Assembly: GCA_000755425.1 (NCBI GenBank)
Contig: BBMT01000012.1
Span: 62,001 to 126,000, forward strand
DNA from: Vibrio maritimus
GTDB lineage: Bacteria; Pseudomonadota; Gammaproteobacteria; Enterobacterales; Vibrionaceae
Length of the DNA stretch: 64,000 bases
Direction of reading: 5' to 3'
In this document: piece by piece, positions 61,620-64,000 of the stretch
Position numbering within the stretch: position 1 is the first letter of the stretch
Layout of the letters: each line of letters starts with the position of its first letter
The notes under the pieces: generated by a model
The model's input: only the letters and a program-made list of their open reading frames with translations
The model's database searches: none
What the model was told of the DNA's origin: nothing
Program-made: the position numbers and the translations under genes

Positions 61620-61663
61620 CTTACCTATTCATCCATTTTTCTCGATTCGCCTCGCTACTAAAA

Positions 61664-61687
61664 AAGATGACACCTCGGTGTCATCTT
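61664..61687. terminator. Hairpin terminator after helicase gene
   Basis: AAGATGACACC-TC-GGTGTCATCTT, 11-bp perfect arms; the tail is T/C rich and the upstream side is A rich. Confidence 0.75.
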
Positions 61688-61838
61688 CTCTCCCTACTTA
61701 ATGCTTCATTAAAACCCTTCTTACAAACAATCAATTCAAACCTTAAGAAAAACTTACAGGTTACTGCTTTGCTCACTTAGACGATTCTCTTTAAAGTTAG
61801 CTACATCAACGGCACAGAGTTAAAGCAACTTATTGAGC

Positions 61839-61909
61839 CGCGAACTTAATCTAGTAGCGAAGCACAACGGAGCAGCGCAATTTAATCAGGCAGGGAACGC
61901 GATTTAATC
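61839..61909 (+). repeat. Three short direct repeats in the leader of the DUF1989 gene
   Basis: CGCGAACTTAATC (61839-61851), GCGCAATTTAATC (61875-61887) and ACGCGATTTAATC (61897-61909) share the tail TTAATC at spacings of 36 and 22 bp. The last ends 14 bp before the start codon. The rest of 61688-61922 has no gene. Confidence 0.4.
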
Positions 61910-61922
61910 GAGGTAAATTATT

Positions 61923-62870
61923 ATGTCTGATATTAAAAAGATCGAAGCGCAAATCAACCAAAACGGCACATTCGAATACAACGAAGATGCTGACCCAGCA
62001 AAAACCTACGAGCGTATGGCTGCACCTGACCTCAACTTTTATGACGCAGTGCGCGCTACCAAAGAAAACGGCACGCGTACCCACGTTTACGACGACGTAC
62101 TCAAAGCCCATACTGGCAACGCCTTTTTTGTCAAAGCAGGCCAGGTCATTCGTTTTGAGAATAACCCAAGCCGCCACAATGGTCGCACACAAATTATCGA
62201 CGTACAGATGATTACTCCAGACCTAACACAGTGGGCGGATCACCTAAACACGACTGCCCTAGAAGGCTTGAACCTTCGCGAAAATAGTGGCGTCTGGTCA
62301 CAACGTCACAAAATGGAGAAAATGGCAACGCTGGTATATGACAACTTCCCTTACGAAAAGCTGGAAGAAGGATTCACACACATCTTTTACGCTGCACACT
62401 GCAACGCTGATTGGCTAACCATGCTTTACGGTGAAGAAGGTAACGTGAACTCATGCAATGAAAACTTCCTACATGGCTTCTTACGTGTCCCGGCGATTGC
62501 CGCTATCGAAGATGAACAAGAGCGCAGAGAAACGGCTATCTTCCATGCGAACCGTAACGATGTGAATATTTTCCAACCTAACCGTTTCACACAAATGGAT
62601 GGTGATATCACCCGCTGTGTACTCGCTCCAGCACCAGCCGTGGAAGACGGAACGGCCGTTGAGTTCTACGCAGAGAAAGATCAATACTTCGTCGTGTCTA
62701 ACTGCCCATATGCTGACCAACAGCTGCCATTCCCGGAGGCACGTCCAAATCCGGTTTATGTCTCGGTATTCGACACTGGCATTAAACCAAACCACCCTGG
62801 TATGAATAATCAAGGCTGGGAGAAGCAAGTGTGGGATCGCATCATGACTAAGGATGTTTCTCCGAAATAA
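61923..62870 (+). CDS. DUF1989 (urea carboxylase-associated domain) protein
   Basis: 315 residues, GAGGTAA ribosome site 8 nt before the ATG. Family-like elements are AFFVKAGQVIRFEN, FYAAHCNADWLTMLYG, CNENFLHGF, NVNIFQPNRFTQMDGD, YFVVSNCPYADQQLPF and PVYVSVFDTG. DUF1989 proteins often sit beside urea amidolyase, but no urea or guanidine genes are present here. No transmembrane segments or signal peptide; soluble. Enzymatic role unknown. Intact. Confidence 0.78.
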   Translation: MSDIKKIEAQINQNGTFEYNEDADPAKTYERMAAPDLNFYDAVRATKENGTRTHVYDDVLKAHTGNAFFVKAGQVIRFENNPSRHNGRTQIIDVQMITPDLTQWADHLNTTALEGLNLRENSGVWSQRHKMEKMATLVYDNFPYEKLEEGFTHIFYAAHCNADWLTMLYGEEGNVNSCNENFLHGFLRVPAIAAIEDEQERRETAIFHANRNDVNIFQPNRFTQMDGDITRCVLAPAPAVEDGTAVEFYAEKDQYFVVSNCPYADQQLPFPEARPNPVYVSVFDTGIKPNHPGMNNQGWEKQVWDRIMTKDVSPK

Positions 62871-62901
62871 TCAAATCACCTCGATATCTGGCGTACCCAG
62901 A

Positions 62902-62932
62902 TCCCCTCCCGGCCTACGTGCCGGGTTAAGGG
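62902..62932. repeat. GC-rich stem-loop downstream of the DUF1989 gene
   Basis: Outer arms CCCC/GGGG and inner arms CCCGGC/GCCGGG with loop CTACGT. There is no T tract, so it is either a 3'-end stabiliser or a terminator lacking a typical tail. Confidence 0.5.
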
Positions 62933-62978
62933 GTAGCTCAATTTCCTACAGCCAATCTCAGTTAGCGAGGTAGTCATA

Positions 62979-63234
62979 ATGATCAAACTAAGATTTCCAA
63001 TCCTAGCGGCAGCCATTCTGTGTGCCGCATTCATAACAAAACCGAGCTTAGCAATCGAAGACTGCTATAGCACACCACTTGCTTACGCGATCGATGGCGC
63101 CTTATGGGAGCCTTGTTGGATCTTTCGCTGGAAACACCGGTGCTGGCGCCGCAATTAGAGCCGGAGTAGCGACGATCGATGGCGAATATAATCGAATCGA
63201 ATGTGATATGGCAGCCGATGAATTACCGGGTTAA
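62979..63234 (+). CDS. Small glycine-zipper secreted protein (two frameshifts here)
   Basis: About 85 residues once two missing bases near 63097-63112 are restored. Signal peptide MIKLRFPILAAAILCAAFI (leader ending about SLA). Then a Gly/Ala-rich segment GALMGALVGSFAGNTGAGAAIRAGVA, with GxxxG spacing typical of membrane-inserting glycine zippers, ending IECDMAADELPG. GAGG ribosome site before ATG 62979. The gene stands 18 bp before the Omp85-like gene, so a shared operon is likely. No specific family recognised. Confidence 0.6.
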
Positions 63235-63252
63235 CTTCTCTAGGCAAACACT

Positions 63253-64000
63253 ATGAAGAAACTAGCGTTAGCTGCCGTACTGCTAAGTGCAGGCGTTGCA
63301 GCAGAGGAAAGTATTTGGAGGGATCCTGTTGACGGAAAATTAGATGCCAGTAGATGGCTATTAGAAAATGCGTATGGATTTTTACCGATACCATTGCTTA
63401 TTACTGATCCAGCCATCGGCGCAGGTGGCGGGGTTGCTACTGTATTTTTCCATGAAACAGAGGAGCAAAAGAAAACTCGCAAGGAAAACCCAGAAAAAAT
63501 CACAAGCATCGCCCCTAGTATGTCGGGATTGGTCGCGCTTGGAACTGACAACGGAACCCAAATCGGCGGTGGATTTCATCAAGGTATTTGGAAAGATGAC
63601 GCCATTCGTTTTGAAGGGGGTGTATTTAACGCCGATATCAACATCAATTACTTTGGCTTCGGAGCCCCAGTACAGATGAATACTAAAGGGAACTATCTCT
63701 TCTCGGATATAGACTTCAGAATCGCCGGAAGTAAGTTCTTCTTGGGTATGGGCTATCACTTTATGGATGGCGACGTCGTTTTTGGCCAAGATACCTCTAC
63801 CCGCATATCCGACAAAGATGCACGCGTCGATGTTCGTTTCATGTACGACGGACTCAATAACCCGTTTTCCCCTACGAGCGGCGCAAAAGCCAAAGTGATT
63901 TACTCTAATTACTCGACGTTATGGGGCGGTGAAAACGAGCACCAAAGGCTAAATGTCGATTTTAGGTCATACCACACCATCAACAACAAATGGTCTGCGG
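63253..64000 (+). CDS. BamA/TamA-like (Omp85 superfamily) outer-membrane barrel, cut by window edge
   Basis: Open from ATG 63253 to the edge (249 codons, no stop). Signal peptide MKKLALAAVLLSAGVAA. About 35 residues later come barrel-type strands: LPIPLLITDPAIGAGGGVATVFFHE, LVALGTDNGTQIGGGFHQG, YFGFGAPVQ and FFLGMGYHFMDG. The VRFMYDGLNNPFSPTSGAKAKVIYS segment matches the Omp85 'D-xxDNP-xP-xG' barrel signature. No room for POTRA domains, so it belongs to the POTRA-less type. Function unknown; proximity suggests pairing with the glycine-zipper protein. Confidence 0.75.
   Translation, partial: MKKLALAAVLLSAGVAAEESIWRDPVDGKLDASRWLLENAYGFLPIPLLITDPAIGAGGGVATVFFHETEEQKKTRKENPEKITSIAPSMSGLVALGTDNGTQIGGGFHQGIWKDDAIRFEGGVFNADININYFGFGAPVQMNTKGNYLFSDIDFRIAGSKFFLGMGYHFMDGDVVFGQDTSTRISDKDARVDVRFMYDGLNNPFSPTSGAKAKVIYSNYSTLWGGENEHQRLNVDFRSYHTINNKWSA

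Noticed and set aside
1..64000. Prophage, integron, IS element, toxin-antitoxin or defence island
   Set aside because: No transposase, integrase, att-type repeats, restriction, CRISPR or toxin-like genes were recognised; gene content is metabolic, respiratory and envelope-related.

Overview
The window looks like a gammaproteobacterial chromosome segment, most probably from a Vibrio or close relative. It carries GbpA, a DUF2860 outer-membrane protein, an orphan CheV, Hcp/Hcr, a SpeA/SpeB pair and a caa3-type oxidase cluster, and it has moderate GC and short AT-rich promoters. No rRNA, tRNA, IS element, prophage or CRISPR array was seen. Species and replicon cannot be named from the sequence alone.

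Layout. 1-8.6 kb: end of ppiC, cheV, a YSC84/SYLF protein, mtgA, a Bcr-type MFS pump with a divergent LysR regulator, azoR, a predicted metzincin protease and a ferric-reductase-like flavocytochrome. 8.7-15 kb: hcr-hcp with a sigma54 promoter and NorR-like sites, then a complete polar amino-acid ABC importer. 15-23.3 kb: a minus-strand cytochrome c oxidase operon (coxB, coxA, cox11, coxC, SURF1, SCO-like protein, ctaA, cyoE) with a DUF2909 gene head-to-head with SURF1. 23.8-25.3 kb: a small outer-membrane barrel and a fumarylacetoacetate-hydrolase-family enzyme. 25.5-32 kb: hutC and hutI-hutG-hutU-hutH, converting histidine to glutamate, with HutC-type operators. 32.3-41.5 kb: gbpA, a barrel protein, a COG2509 flavoprotein, fdxA, an RNA methyltransferase, codB-codA with a PurR-like box, and a cold-shock protein. 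41.5-49.6 kb: a barrel protein, an aldehyde dehydrogenase with a divergent AcoR-type sigma54 activator, speA-speB (arginine to putrescine via agmatine) and a small secreted protein. 49.6-56.8 kb: DUF2860 and an RND pump with its adaptor, divergent from a LytS/LytTR two-component pair. 56.8-64 kb: DUF2058, a TSUP transporter, ggt, a DEAD-box helicase, a DUF1989 protein, a glycine-zipper protein and a POTRA-less Omp85-like barrel cut by the right edge.

The dominant oddity is quality. About 27 genes are broken by about 36 single-base indels, nearly always in homopolymers or GG/CC doublets. One base restores the full family sequence each time, so these are best read as sequencing or assembly errors rather than real pseudogenes. 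Coordinates of broken genes below span the whole reconstructed gene. No clearly unprecedented system was found. The most interesting items are the cryptic metzincin, the two sigma54 control regions, the CATG start-codon overlap in the oxidase cluster, the purine-type control region with a perfect dyad before codB, and the glycine-zipper/Omp85 pair.
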